Virus record (IMG/VR): IMGVR_UViG_3300013111_000681
Span: 1-20,025 of that record
Reading direction: 5' to 3' (one strand)
Source: a virus
Length of the DNA stretch: 20,025 nt
Every line of letters begins with the position of its first letter. Within the stretch, counting starts at the first letter, position 1. Below, piece after piece: positions 6,955-15,888 of this stretch. Under the pieces are notes generated by a model. It made no database searches, was not told the DNA's origin, and saw only the letters and a list, made by a program, of their open reading frames with translations. The position numbers were made by a program, and so were the translations under genes.

Positions 6955-8439
6955 ATGTCACGTGATTTTTTTAAGTCAGCGCTTGGTGATCTTGGTACAC
7001 ACGTAAAGAATGTTACGACTGACGACGGTCAGTTTATAACAGCATACGTAATTGATTATGTAAGTAATCCTGCTGATTTATCAAAAGAAAAATTTAAAGA
7101 CCTTTTTGGTGCTGAGATTACAGCAAATGATATTATAGGAATGCCACGTAATACAATTTTTGCATACCAGCTCAATAGAAAACAAAATTTAAAAAATCAA
7201 AGACCTTACATTGTTTTACCATTTTTCTCTCACATAGTCCAACCTATAAAGCCCGGTGAGTTGATTTGGTGTATAAAAGATTTTGATGGTCAGTTATATT
7301 GGCTTTCACGTAAACACTCACTATTAAGTGTAGAAGATTTAAACTATACATGCGAAACCCGCCTTCAGGAAACGCTTACTGACAATGTAATTATTAAAAC
7401 AACTAAGCAGACGGCAGATAAGTTTAATTCTGAAAAAGTAAAAGAAGACGTTTCATCTAAACCTATATCATTTCCGCCAATAACGGCAATAAAAACTGAT
7501 GCGCTTAAGCAAAATTTAAATATTTTTAATGCATCTGCAATTTCTGATTTTACTGGCGAGCCTATTCCACGTGCATCAACAAGATCTCCAGACTTATCAT
7601 TGCACGGATCTAATAACACAATGATTCTTCTTGGCGAAGACAGAGACACAGATAACTTAGATGAGGAAGGTCGGCAACAAAGCCGAGGTGCAATTGATCT
7701 GGTTGTAGGTCGCGGGCAAACAGAAAAAACATCAGCAATAAAAAATATTGAAAATGTATATGGATATAATGAAATAAATAAAGATACAAGATCGACAATT
7801 CCTGGTGAAAATGATAAAAAAACCGAGGGCGATATTGATTTTAAAAATGATTCTGCTCGTATTTTTATTTCAATGAATTCAATTGCTGATCAAAAGCTTG
7901 GTTATATTGATAAATTTGGTACAAGTTTAGACTTTTTTAATATAAACCATGGACACTATGACAGTGCAACAAGTGATGCCGTCATTTTACCAAAATCTTG
8001 TATTATTATTAAAGCAGACGAGAATAGGATCATTTCAAAATATGGTGGTTCATTATTATTAAAACGAGAAGGAAAAGAAACATCTTCTGGTGATAACGAG
8101 ACAGAACAAACAAATATTGAACTGTGTAAAGAGGGAAACATTCATCTTCGAACAGGTGACACAGGCATAATATATTTAGGTGAAAATGTATATTCACAAC
8201 CTGCAGTTCTTGGTCACGAGCTTATCGCTCACTGTAAATATCTATCACAAATATTAAAAGAGGTGATAATTCCTTCTCCTGTTGGTCCACTAACACTTGC
8301 ATCAGCAACAACCGGGGGTGCTAATCCTATGAATTTTAATGTTGTGTTAAATGATTGGGAGAATTATCTTGATAATTTATTAAGTGATGTTGTTGTTGTT
8401 GGATCAACGTATAACAATGAGAAACAGCGCCCATCATGA
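6955..8439 (+). CDS. Baseplate hub/central spike protein candidate (gp5-like OB-fold), no lysozyme domain
   Basis: A 494-residue structural protein. Residues about 60-130 look like the N-terminal OB-fold of phage hub/spike proteins: IVLPFFSHIVQPIKPGELIW followed by a YWLSRKHS strand. A middle region has SLHGSNNTMILLGEDRDT (around 215-235) and an RGAIDLVVGRGQ segment, typical of beta-rich phage baseplate proteins. Residues about 300-420 carry short beta repeats (SIADQKLGY, GGSLLLKREG, LCKEGNIHLRTGDTGIIYLG). The C-terminal 70 residues are helical (GHELIAHCKYLSQILKEVII). T4 gp5 has a lysozyme domain between OB-fold and beta-helix; nothing like its catalytic Glu/Asp/Thr arrangement is seen here. 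A GGAG lies eight bases before the ATG. It heads the baseplate gene run just before gp25-like and gp6-like genes, which supports the hub role. Confidence 0.55.
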   Translation: MSRDFFKSALGDLGTHVKNVTTDDGQFITAYVIDYVSNPADLSKEKFKDLFGAEITANDIIGMPRNTIFAYQLNRKQNLKNQRPYIVLPFFSHIVQPIKPGELIWCIKDFDGQLYWLSRKHSLLSVEDLNYTCETRLQETLTDNVIIKTTKQTADKFNSEKVKEDVSSKPISFPPITAIKTDALKQNLNIFNASAISDFTGEPIPRASTRSPDLSLHGSNNTMILLGEDRDTDNLDEEGRQQSRGAIDLVVGRGQTEKTSAIKNIENVYGYNEINKDTRSTIPGENDKKTEGDIDFKNDSARIFISMNSIADQKLGYIDKFGTSLDFFNINHGHYDSATSDAVILPKSCIIIKADENRIISKYGGSLLLKREGKETSSGDNETEQTNIELCKEGNIHLRTGDTGIIYLGENVYSQPAVLGHELIAHCKYLSQILKEVIIPSPVGPLTLASATTGGANPMNFNVVLNDWENYLDNLLSDVVVVGSTYNNEKQRPS

Positions 8440-8939
8440 TAACGAAGAGTATCATAAAAGAAACATTATTAAATCAAATTTATAATGATGGTATGTTTAA
8501 ACAGTTTGATAATATACCTACTGCGGCCGACGCATGGGCGACAGCGCTTACACAAATAATCTCTCTTGCTGGCGCAGTATCACCTCCTGGTGTTGCAGCT
8601 GCTGCAACTGCTGCACAGCCAGCACTGTTTTCAGCACTTCTTGCGACAATGTCAGCTGCACCAACAATTACAGCAATATCATCACCAAAAATTGTATTTG
8701 ATACACCAGTTACAGCATTTCTTATGACGATATCTGCTACAATACTTGCTGTCGCACCATATAACGTTGTAATTCCACCGTCGGCGTCGTTTAGCGAGGT
8801 GTTTCCAGCAATAGATGAATGTAAAGAAATATTAACACTTGATGATATTGCAGAATATCTATCAGCAAAAATTTATATGTGGATATTGACTGCAACCTGG
8901 ACACCACCGTCTGGGACACCAATAGCACCTTGGAGCTAA
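8436..8939 (+). CDS. Ala-rich probable structural protein, function unknown
   Basis: A 167-residue protein whose ATG overlaps the preceding stop as ATGA (8436-8439), so it is probably translated with the hub candidate. After a polar helical start it is dominated by Ala, Thr, Ser and Pro: residues about 30-75 (AWATALTQIISLAGAVSPPG, then AAAATAAQPALFSALLATM) and about 90-115 (TAFLMTISATILAVAPYNVV). These stretches are hydrophobic enough to cross a membrane or to pack as a helical bundle. The C-terminus returns to polar helix and ends WTPPSGTPIAPWS. No signal peptide is obvious because the hydrophobic part starts too late. Lying between the hub and the gp25-like gene it is probably a virion component, perhaps a spike or hub accessory. 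I do not recognise the family. Confidence 0.55.
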   Translation: MITKSIIKETLLNQIYNDGMFKQFDNIPTAADAWATALTQIISLAGAVSPPGVAAAATAAQPALFSALLATMSAAPTITAISSPKIVFDTPVTAFLMTISATILAVAPYNVVIPPSASFSEVFPAIDECKEILTLDDIAEYLSAKIYMWILTATWTPPSGTPIAPWS

Positions 8940-8995
8940 ATTCAATAGGTAAATTATGTTTGTAATATTTAATAGCTAGAGGGGAGTATGCATTT

Positions 8996-9466
8996 ATGGC
9001 GAAACTAAGTTTTAAAAGTGTTGGTGAAACGTTAAATTCAGATAAATTTTTGTCATCGAAGACATTTGATTTACCTTATGGAATAACAACACCCCTGCAG
9101 GTCGGCGATGATTCATTGTTTGAAATGTCTTCTGGTATGGCATCACAAATTTATGATAATTTAAAAAATCTTATTATGACAAATCACGGTGAACGATTAG
9201 GTCAGTTTTCATTTGGTGCAAATTTACAACCGCTTCTGTCAGAGCGCATTTCAAATGATAGTTTTGATGCAGAAGCAATGAGAAGAATTAAAACTGCAGT
9301 TAATTTTTTTATGCCGTATATTTCACTCAAAGATTTTGAAACGCAAATTGGTGAGTTTGATGAAATAACCCGATCTACAAGTATATTTATTACATTGACA
9401 TATGACATAAAAGATCTAGGTGTTGTTAATAAAAAAATTGTTGTATCACTACTTCCAATATGCTAA
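8996..9466 (+). CDS. 25: Baseplate wedge protein, gp25-like (GPW/gp25 family)
   Basis: At 156 residues it is close to the usual size of the family (T4 gp25 is about 132 residues). The signature is at residues about 50-80: YDNLKNLIMTNHGERLGQFS then FGANLQPLLSE, matching the family pattern of a helix, a conserved E-R-L turn and a G-x-N-L/P segment. In T4-type baseplates gp25 sits in the wedge, where it contacts gp6 and helps start sheath polymerisation; gp25 and its relatives are also the counterparts of type VI secretion TssE. A GAGGGGAG ribosome site precedes the gene. It selects ATG 8996, since the nearer ATG at 8988 is out of frame. The next gene is gp6-like, the usual order in marine T4-like phages. 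Confidence 0.85.
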   Translation: MAKLSFKSVGETLNSDKFLSSKTFDLPYGITTPLQVGDDSLFEMSSGMASQIYDNLKNLIMTNHGERLGQFSFGANLQPLLSERISNDSFDAEAMRRIKTAVNFFMPYISLKDFETQIGEFDEITRSTSIFITLTYDIKDLGVVNKKIVVSLLPIC

Positions 9467-9487
9467 TTATCATGACAGGAGACTTAG

Positions 9488-11335
9488 ATGTCTAAAAAAA
9501 TTATTGAAAACGTTTTAAAAAAGAAAACATTAAGCCAATTTTACGGTCGTGATTTTGATGCAATTCGTGCCGACCTTTTACGTTATGCAAAAATCTATTT
9601 CCCAGATAAAATTAAAGATTTTTCAGACGCATCAGTCGGTGGTTTATTCTTAGACATGGCTGCACACGTTGGCGATACGATGAGTTTTTATATTGACCAC
9701 CAATTTAATGAGCTAAATATTGGCACGGCAATTGAAACAAGAAACATAATAAAATTATTTAAATCGGCAGGCGTCCCGCTACGCCCTGCTTCCCCTGGCG
9801 GCGTGCTTGCATCTTTTTATATTGAAGTTCCAGCTGTTTTGGATATAAATGATAATTATGTTCCTGACCCATCTACATTACCAATTATTCAAAAAGGGAC
9901 AATTATAAAAGCAAATTCTGGTATTTCATTTACACTTCTAGATAATTTAGATTTTTCTAAAGAAATAAATGACGTGCTAATTGCAGAAAGCGTGATTGGA
10001 AATATTGATGTTAGTTCAAATCCAACGTCTTTTATCATGAAAATGTCGGGTATCTGCGTATCAGGCAATACAAATACAAAAAAGTTTCAACTGGGTGATT
10101 TTGAACAATTTAAAAAACTAACGTTAGATAAAAAAGATATTACAGAAATATTATCTGTAAAAGATTCTGATGGTAATGAGTATTATGAAGTTGATTATTT
10201 AGTTCAAGATGTTGTTTTCAAAAAAGTTCAAAATAATGATTATGATTATGGCACTGTATCAGAAAATCTTGAGCTTCTCCCAGCACCATATAGGTTCACG
10301 AAAGAATATAATACTTTAACAGGTTTTACTACTTTAACATTTGGTTCAGGCAATTCATCAACGCTTGACGGTGATTATATTCCAGATCCTAGCGATTTTG
10401 CGTTACCATTATATGGTAAAACAGCATTTTCACGCGCGGCAATTGACCCTAAAAACATGCTATCAACATCAACGCTTGGCATGGCTCCGCATAATACAAC
10501 ACTTACTGTAACATATAGGTCTGGTGGTGGTTTAGGCCACAACGTTCCTGCAAATTCAATAAAAACAATCTCAACACTGTTTATTGCTTACAATAGATTA
10601 TCAACTGCATCGATTAATCTTTCAATTAAAAATTCTGTTGATGTTTTAAACGATTTAGCTGCGCAGGGCGGTGAGGATAAGCCAACATTAAATGAAATGA
10701 AATATGAGTATAAAGGATATATGAACTCTCAATCTCGTATTGTAACTAAAAGTGATCTTTTGGCTAGGGTCTATACGATGCCTGCGGATTTTGGAAGAGT
10801 ATTCCGCGCGGGTATTTCAAAAATATCACCAAACCCACTGGCAACACAATTATTTATTTTAAGCAGAGACAGCGCTGGTAAAATTACACATTCATCTGAT
10901 GGTCTTAAGAAAAATCTTGAAATTTATTTAAATGAATATAGGCTAATTTCTGATGCTATTGATATTTTAGATGCATTTATTATTAACATAGGACTTGAAT
11001 ATGAAATTATTACAGACGGTGTTTCGAATAAAAACATAGTAATTCAGCAAATAAATTCTAAGTTAAAAGAATATTTTAATATTAAAATGTGGCAAATTGA
11101 TCAACCAATAAATAAATCAGAAATAAAGAAAATCATCTTATCAAACGATGCTGTTATTTCTCTTGTTGGCGACATTTCAATTTTTAATAGGACAGGTGTC
11201 GGTAGTTCAGGCGATTATAGCAACATTTTATTTGACCCAACAGCTAACACAAAAAATGAGTTTGTAATTGGTCCCGTTGGCTCAATGTTTGAGTTAAAAT
11301 TTCCAAGTGACGATATTATAGGATACGTGAAATAA
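9488..11335 (+). CDS. 6: Baseplate wedge protein, gp6-like (baseplate J family)
   Basis: A 615-residue protein, near T4 gp6 (about 660 residues). Residues 57-100 hold the family core, MAAHVGDTMSFYIDHQFNE then AIETRNIIKLFKSAGVPLRP. Next comes a beta-rich section with GTIIKANSGISFTLLDN, the typical J-protein strand in which a linear sequence of small domains is held. The central part has YRSGGGLGHNVPANSIKTIS and a later EMKYEYKGYMNSQSRIVTKSD segment that recurs in gp6/J proteins. In T4 gp6 dimers form the continuous inner ring of the baseplate that joins the wedges. The ribosome site ACAGGAG is seven bases before the ATG, and the gene ends one base into the ATG of the next (TAATG), so expression is coupled. 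Confidence 0.85.
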   Translation: MSKKIIENVLKKKTLSQFYGRDFDAIRADLLRYAKIYFPDKIKDFSDASVGGLFLDMAAHVGDTMSFYIDHQFNELNIGTAIETRNIIKLFKSAGVPLRPASPGGVLASFYIEVPAVLDINDNYVPDPSTLPIIQKGTIIKANSGISFTLLDNLDFSKEINDVLIAESVIGNIDVSSNPTSFIMKMSGICVSGNTNTKKFQLGDFEQFKKLTLDKKDITEILSVKDSDGNEYYEVDYLVQDVVFKKVQNNDYDYGTVSENLELLPAPYRFTKEYNTLTGFTTLTFGSGNSSTLDGDYIPDPSDFALPLYGKTAFSRAAIDPKNMLSTSTLGMAPHNTTLTVTYRSGGGLGHNVPANSIKTISTLFIAYNRLSTASINLSIKNSVDVLNDLAAQGGEDKPTLNEMKYEYKGYMNSQSRIVTKSDLLARVYTMPADFGRVFRAGISKISPNPLATQLFILSRDSAGKITHSSDGLKKNLEIYLNEYRLISDAIDILDAFIINIGLEYEIITDGVSNKNIVIQQINSKLKEYFNIKMWQIDQPINKSEIKKIILSNDAVISLVGDISIFNRTGVGSSGDYSNILFDPTANTKNEFVIGPVGSMFELKFPSDDIIGYVK

Positions 11336-12426
11336 TGTATAAAATTATTACAGCTTCTGCTGACACATATATAACAAATAAAATATTAAATGCATCAACG
11401 AAAGCGTCTGATGCAAATATGGGTAAGTCAAGCACAATTGATATTTTTAAATTATATGATGAATCTATTTTTACAGGTGAAGCTACACCAATTGAATTGT
11501 CGCGAGGATTAATAAAATTTGATCTAGACAACGTTCCCGCCACAGCACCTGCTGAATTAAATTTTTCTTGCGAGCTAAAGTTATTTGATGTATTCGGTGG
11601 ACAGACATCACCTTCAAATTTTACGTTGCAATTATACCCACTTCGTCAGGCATTTGATGAAGGACAAGGTCGAGACGTTTCATCATTTGATGATCTAGGT
11701 GTATGCAATTATATTACGGCATCATTTTCTGCGGGATCAGATAATACTTGGGAAATTCCCGGAGCAGCTGGGCCAGCTGCTGATATATTTACAGGATATT
11801 CAACATTGACACAGGTTTTTGAAGAAGGAACTGAAGATCTTTCAATTGATGTTTCTGCAGTTATTTCAGATATGCTTGATGGAACAATTCCAAATAATGG
11901 ATTTAGGCTATCATTTATCGCAACAGAAGAAACAGACACAAAAACAAGATTTGTTAAGCGATTCATTTCTCGTCATTCAAATGATAAAAACAAAACGCCT
12001 CGTTTAATTGTAAAGTATGATGACACTATTCAGGATTCAACAACAAATCTTTATGATTACACAAATTATATTTCAACGATTACAAATTTAAAAAGTGAAT
12101 ATTCACATAGTGATAATATTAGATTTCATATTTTTGTTGAGGATAGAAATTATAATAATGTAGTCGCATCAAAACTGCCACTAGAAAGAGCAAGCCTACT
12201 GTTAGACAATATGTATTATTCGATTGTTTCAAATGCATCAGGTGATATTATTATACCATTTGACACGGTTGGCACAAAAGTTTCATATGATGAAGATGAA
12301 ATGTTTTTTGAATTAAATATGTCAAATCTTTCGAAGGGAATGTCATATGAGATAAGATTTAGAATTATTGAATCAGATGGTATTCAATACACAATACAGA
12401 ACAAACATATTTTTATGGTTATGTAA
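11335..12426 (+). CDS. DNRLRE-domain baseplate-associated protein
   Basis: A 363-residue protein. Residues 1-225 fit the DNRLRE domain layout: ASADTYITN at the start, GKSSTIDIFK, then SRGLIKFDLDNVP, a DEGQGRDVSSFDD region where DNRLRE proteins have their W-x-E segment, SIDVSAVISDMLDGTIPNNG followed by FRLSF, and the closing PRLIVKYDD strand. Residues about 240-363 form a second, beta-rich domain, Ig-like by pattern (SDNIRFHIFVEDRNYN and SYEIRFRIIESDG). DNRLRE domains are beta-sandwich modules mostly known from secreted and surface bacterial proteins, where they are linked to glycan binding or structural stacking. Placed between the gp6-like and gp7-like genes, it is likely a baseplate component or adhesin. 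The gene starts in a TAATG overlap with the previous stop. Confidence 0.65.
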   Translation: MYKIITASADTYITNKILNASTKASDANMGKSSTIDIFKLYDESIFTGEATPIELSRGLIKFDLDNVPATAPAELNFSCELKLFDVFGGQTSPSNFTLQLYPLRQAFDEGQGRDVSSFDDLGVCNYITASFSAGSDNTWEIPGAAGPAADIFTGYSTLTQVFEEGTEDLSIDVSAVISDMLDGTIPNNGFRLSFIATEETDTKTRFVKRFISRHSNDKNKTPRLIVKYDDTIQDSTTNLYDYTNYISTITNLKSEYSHSDNIRFHIFVEDRNYNNVVASKLPLERASLLLDNMYYSIVSNASGDIIIPFDTVGTKVSYDEDEMFFELNMSNLSKGMSYEIRFRIIESDGIQYTIQNKHIFMVM

Positions 12427-12429
12427 TAA

Positions 12430-15400
12430 ATGACGTATTCATCACCAACATTTGTATCACCTTTTTTTATTGATAGTTTAGCCCAAAATAAAGCGGCTAA
12501 AAAAATTAATGATAATGACCTTGACTTAAGCGATGATGTGTATGCTCATTATAATTTAAACTCAATCCAATCAACACAGCAACTTCCTATTGATTGGTCT
12601 AGCTTCGAAAATCATACATTTTTTAATTCCGCAGAAGCAAATGTTAATACGGCGTTTGATACAATCGTAAATAAGTTTCCGTTTGATGGAACAAAAAAGG
12701 AGGTTCATGATTTTTTAGTGGGCCTCACTGGGTTTGAAAAATATGTTTATGATTCATTCCCAAAAAATACAGGATTTCTTAAATTTGACAATTCTTATAT
12801 TGAAGTAAGTGATAGAAAAAATGCAGATGAAATAATTGACAAAACGATACCTTTTGAGCGAGTTCTTAATCCTGGTGCCAATTCTTTTTCTATTGAAACA
12901 CATATTTTTATTCCTGAGGAAGTTAATGATAACCAGGTAATTTGTCAAAAAATTGAAAATGAAGACCTTGGTTTTTCGCTAGTATTATCTGAATCAAGTT
13001 CAATTGAAACAGCTCAAATTCAATTTATTATTACATCTGGTTCATCGATGGTTTTTGAAGAGTTTCCTATCACAAAAGGCGGATTTTCACATATTTGCGC
13101 AACATTTGATAGGAGCCCAGGCCAAAATAAAATTTATTTATATCAAAACACTGAATTAATAACAGTGTCAGACTCAGTTGAAATGCTAGAGGTCAGTCCT
13201 GTTTCTTCTGCATTGACAATTGGAACTGGAACAACAACTTTACAAACAGGTTTTTTGACTACTGAAAAGTTTGTTCCCCAAGAGACATTTTCTGGCTATT
13301 TAGATGAATTTAGGTTCTTTCATTCAAAGCGATCTATTGAAGATCAGGAGCTTTATGGTAAAAAAACAATTTTTGCAAATGATGATCTTAAGTTATACTT
13401 CAAATTTAATGAACCATATGATTACGACAATTCTGCAAATACAACAAATATACTTTTAGATTCATCTGGCAACTCACTTCATAGTTATATTTCAAATTTT
13501 GATGTAGAGCTTCGAAACACAGGATCGCTTTTACTAGAACCGATCTCTTTTGAAGATAAATCTTTTGCCCCTGTTTTGTTTCCGGCATTTGAAAAAACAA
13601 TTAACTTAAACACAGGGCTTCTATTATCTGCAAGTTTTTATGATGAAAATAATCCAAATTTAATTACAAAACTTGTGCCTCCACATTATTTCTTAGAGGG
13701 TCAGCAAGTCATCCAGACAGATGAGAAAGGAATGGGAACAATTTCAAGTGCATCACCAACATTAGATACTCCTGGGAATGGACAGCTAGGAACAGCACAG
13801 ATGCTGACTGCATTATTGCTAATGTGGGGTAAGCATTTTGACGAAATAAAGATTGTTTTAGATCATTTTTCAAATATTATTCACCTTGACTATGATGATA
13901 AAGATTCTGCTTTAGCAATGTTTTTACCATTTATTTCTGAATATTATGGATTTGACCTTCCATCATTTTTCCCTAACGCAACTCTAGCACAATTAATAGA
14001 AGGCGAAAATATTGATGGAAATATTTCTTCATCGTTATCACTTGACTATATTCAAGGACAGCTATGGAAACGTATGCTTTTGAACTTAAACGATGTTCAC
14101 AAATCAAAAGGAACAATTCATTCGATAAAGTCTATGCTTCGTAGCGCTGGAATTGATACCGACTCTTTATTACGAATTAGAGAATATGGCGGTAACGCTA
14201 AGAAAGACATCACATTTTCACGCCAACAAAAAACAGAAGTATCTACATTGCTTGATTTTTCTGGTTCGTTATCAACTGAAACACCAGGAATATTATCAGC
14301 ACAAGGGTTTGCGCCTAATTTTCCATACCTAACATCATCATGGCTTTCAGGTTCAAGAACAGAAGTGGGATTTCCAGAGCCTGTTGGTCCATTTACCAAT
14401 AAGGAAATATATTATCCTCACGGAATATCCTCATTTGAATCTGATGGTTTATATACGTCAGGCTCATTTTTAGTTGAAGGTATTTATAAATTTCCTAAAC
14501 AAAGAACATATCCTGAAAATCAAAGTTTAATGCGGCTTTGCATAACTGGTACTTTACAGCCGTCTGATACACATGCTGTGGTCGCAAATATAATTGCTGT
14601 TTCATCATCAATCTCGCCTGAGGATCATGAGTTAAGGTGCTATATTAGTCCGACTGACTCAACTACGATGACTGACGACAGCATCATTTCACTTATTTTA
14701 ACAGGTACAAATATTTTTGACGGAAATAAATGGAATATTTCTGTGTCCAGGCATCGTAATGATGAGATTAGCAGCGTCGCTTCCTCATCGTATTCATTAA
14801 AATGTGCCAGACAATCATTTGGTGAGATTAAAGAATTTTTTACAACATCATCATTCTTTTATGAGGGTGCTGATAACGATATGTTTAAAACAAATAATGA
14901 TAACTTAAATGCATCTGGATCATTTATTACGATAGGAAACCAAGCGATTGCAGCACATGATAAGTTTTTAAACGCAGCGGCACTTTCATCTGTTACAAGA
15001 ACTACAGAATTTGGAGGTCAAGTTGGCCACCTTAGAATGTGGTCAAAAGGTTTTACTAACAATGAATGGAAAGAGCATGTTAAAAATTATACTTCACTTG
15101 GTGTAGTTTCACCTTTTGATAATTTTAATTTTAATACAGTGGCAACTGGATCATTTCAACGATTAAGAGTGGATGCTTCAACAGATCAAGTCAGCACAGG
15201 CACAAATGTGTCAGGTGAAATAGAATTATTTGATTATTCACAAAATGAAAACCATGTCGGTTGTTTTGGGTTTGAAGCTGACACAAATGTTATTAAGCCA
15301 GAAACATTTTACTTTGGGTTAATATCATCTAAATTTGATCTTTTGCAAGAAACTAATAAGATTCGTGCGAGGGGAATGGAGAAAGAATATAATGCAGATT

Positions 15401-15888
15401 CTTCAAAAAACGCAATTCACGGTCTTGTTCATGAGCTTACAAAACAAGGTGAATTTTTTGATGATCCAAGGTTTTCTGTAGAGTTTTCTTCTGTTGATGC
15501 ACTGAACGAAGACATTATCAAGATGTTTTCATCACTCGATATTATAAATGATATTCTTGGCGCTCCAAATAATGTATTTGCAGACTCATATCAAGATTTA
15601 GAAAAATTAAGAGAGGTTTATTTTAATCGTCTTACGTCGAAACCTGATCTTGATAATTATTTTGCATTATTTAAATGGTTTAATAGCACATTTACTCAAA
15701 TTATTGAACAGCTTCTTCCACGAAAAACAAAATATATGGGGACAAATTTTATTGTTGAGTCTCATATGTTAGAGCGCCACCGTTTTAAATACCTTTACGA
15801 TGATATTTATTTACAAGCTTCAGAGCGTGACAGTTCTAGGGGAAATATCTTTCTATCGCAAATAACAGGCAGCATAGGTAAATTCTAA
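12430..15888 (+). CDS. Large baseplate wedge candidate (gp7-like position) with two LamG-like domains
   Basis: A 1152-residue protein, near the size of T4 gp7 (about 1030), and in gp7's place after gp6. Residues about 115-310 form a concanavalin/LamG-like domain (FLKFDNSYIEV, SFSIETHIFI, FSHICATFDR, YLDEFRFFHSKRS). Residues 458-590 resemble a helical region shared by large phage wedge proteins: MLTALLLMWGKHFDEIKIV, then HLDYDDKDSALAMFLPFIS, and GTIHSIKSMLRSAGIDTDSL ending in RIREYGG. Residues about 670-895 form a second LamG-like domain (SFLVEGIYKFP, NISVSRH, VGHLRMWSK). The last 150 residues include helical FALFKWFNSTFTQIIEQLLP. LamG folds usually bind sugars, so these may be receptor contacts or only wedge decoration. 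There is no clear ribosome site; coupling to the preceding gene three bases away is likely. Confidence 0.6.
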   Translation: MTYSSPTFVSPFFIDSLAQNKAAKKINDNDLDLSDDVYAHYNLNSIQSTQQLPIDWSSFENHTFFNSAEANVNTAFDTIVNKFPFDGTKKEVHDFLVGLTGFEKYVYDSFPKNTGFLKFDNSYIEVSDRKNADEIIDKTIPFERVLNPGANSFSIETHIFIPEEVNDNQVICQKIENEDLGFSLVLSESSSIETAQIQFIITSGSSMVFEEFPITKGGFSHICATFDRSPGQNKIYLYQNTELITVSDSVEMLEVSPVSSALTIGTGTTTLQTGFLTTEKFVPQETFSGYLDEFRFFHSKRSIEDQELYGKKTIFANDDLKLYFKFNEPYDYDNSANTTNILLDSSGNSLHSYISNFDVELRNTGSLLLEPISFEDKSFAPVLFPAFEKTINLNTGLLLSASFYDENNPNLITKLVPPHYFLEGQQVIQTDEKGMGTISSASPTLDTPGNGQLGTAQMLTALLLMWGKHFDEIKIVLDHFSNIIHLDYDDKDSALAMFLPFISEYYGFDLPSFFPNATLAQLIEGENIDGNISSSLSLDYIQGQLWKRMLLNLNDVHKSKGTIHSIKSMLRSAGIDTDSLLRIREYGGNAKKDITFSRQQKTEVSTLLDFSGSLSTETPGILSAQGFAPNFPYLTSSWLSGSRTEVGFPEPVGPFTNKEIYYPHGISSFESDGLYTSGSFLVEGIYKFPKQRTYPENQSLMRLCITGTLQPSDTHAVVANIIAVSSSISPEDHELRCYISPTDSTTMTDDSIISLILTGTNIFDGNKWNISVSRHRNDEISSVASSSYSLKCARQSFGEIKEFFTTSSFFYEGADNDMFKTNNDNLNASGSFITIGNQAIAAHDKFLNAAALSSVTRTTEFGGQVGHLRMWSKGFTNNEWKEHVKNYTSLGVVSPFDNFNFNTVATGSFQRLRVDASTDQVSTGTNVSGEIELFDYSQNENHVGCFGFEADTNVIKPETFYFGLISSKFDLLQETNKIRARGMEKEYNADSSKNAIHGLVHELTKQGEFFDDPRFSVEFSSVDALNEDIIKMFSSLDIINDILGAPNNVFADSYQDLEKLREVYFNRLTSKPDLDNYFALFKWFNSTFTQIIEQLLPRKTKYMGTNFIVESHMLERHRFKYLYDDIYLQASERDSSRGNIFLSQITGSIGKF

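Noticed and set aside
8940-8995. Promoter in the gap before the gp25-like gene
   Set aside because: TAATAT-like hexamers are present but no matching -35, TG extension or late-promoter consensus; only the strong ribosome site is clear.
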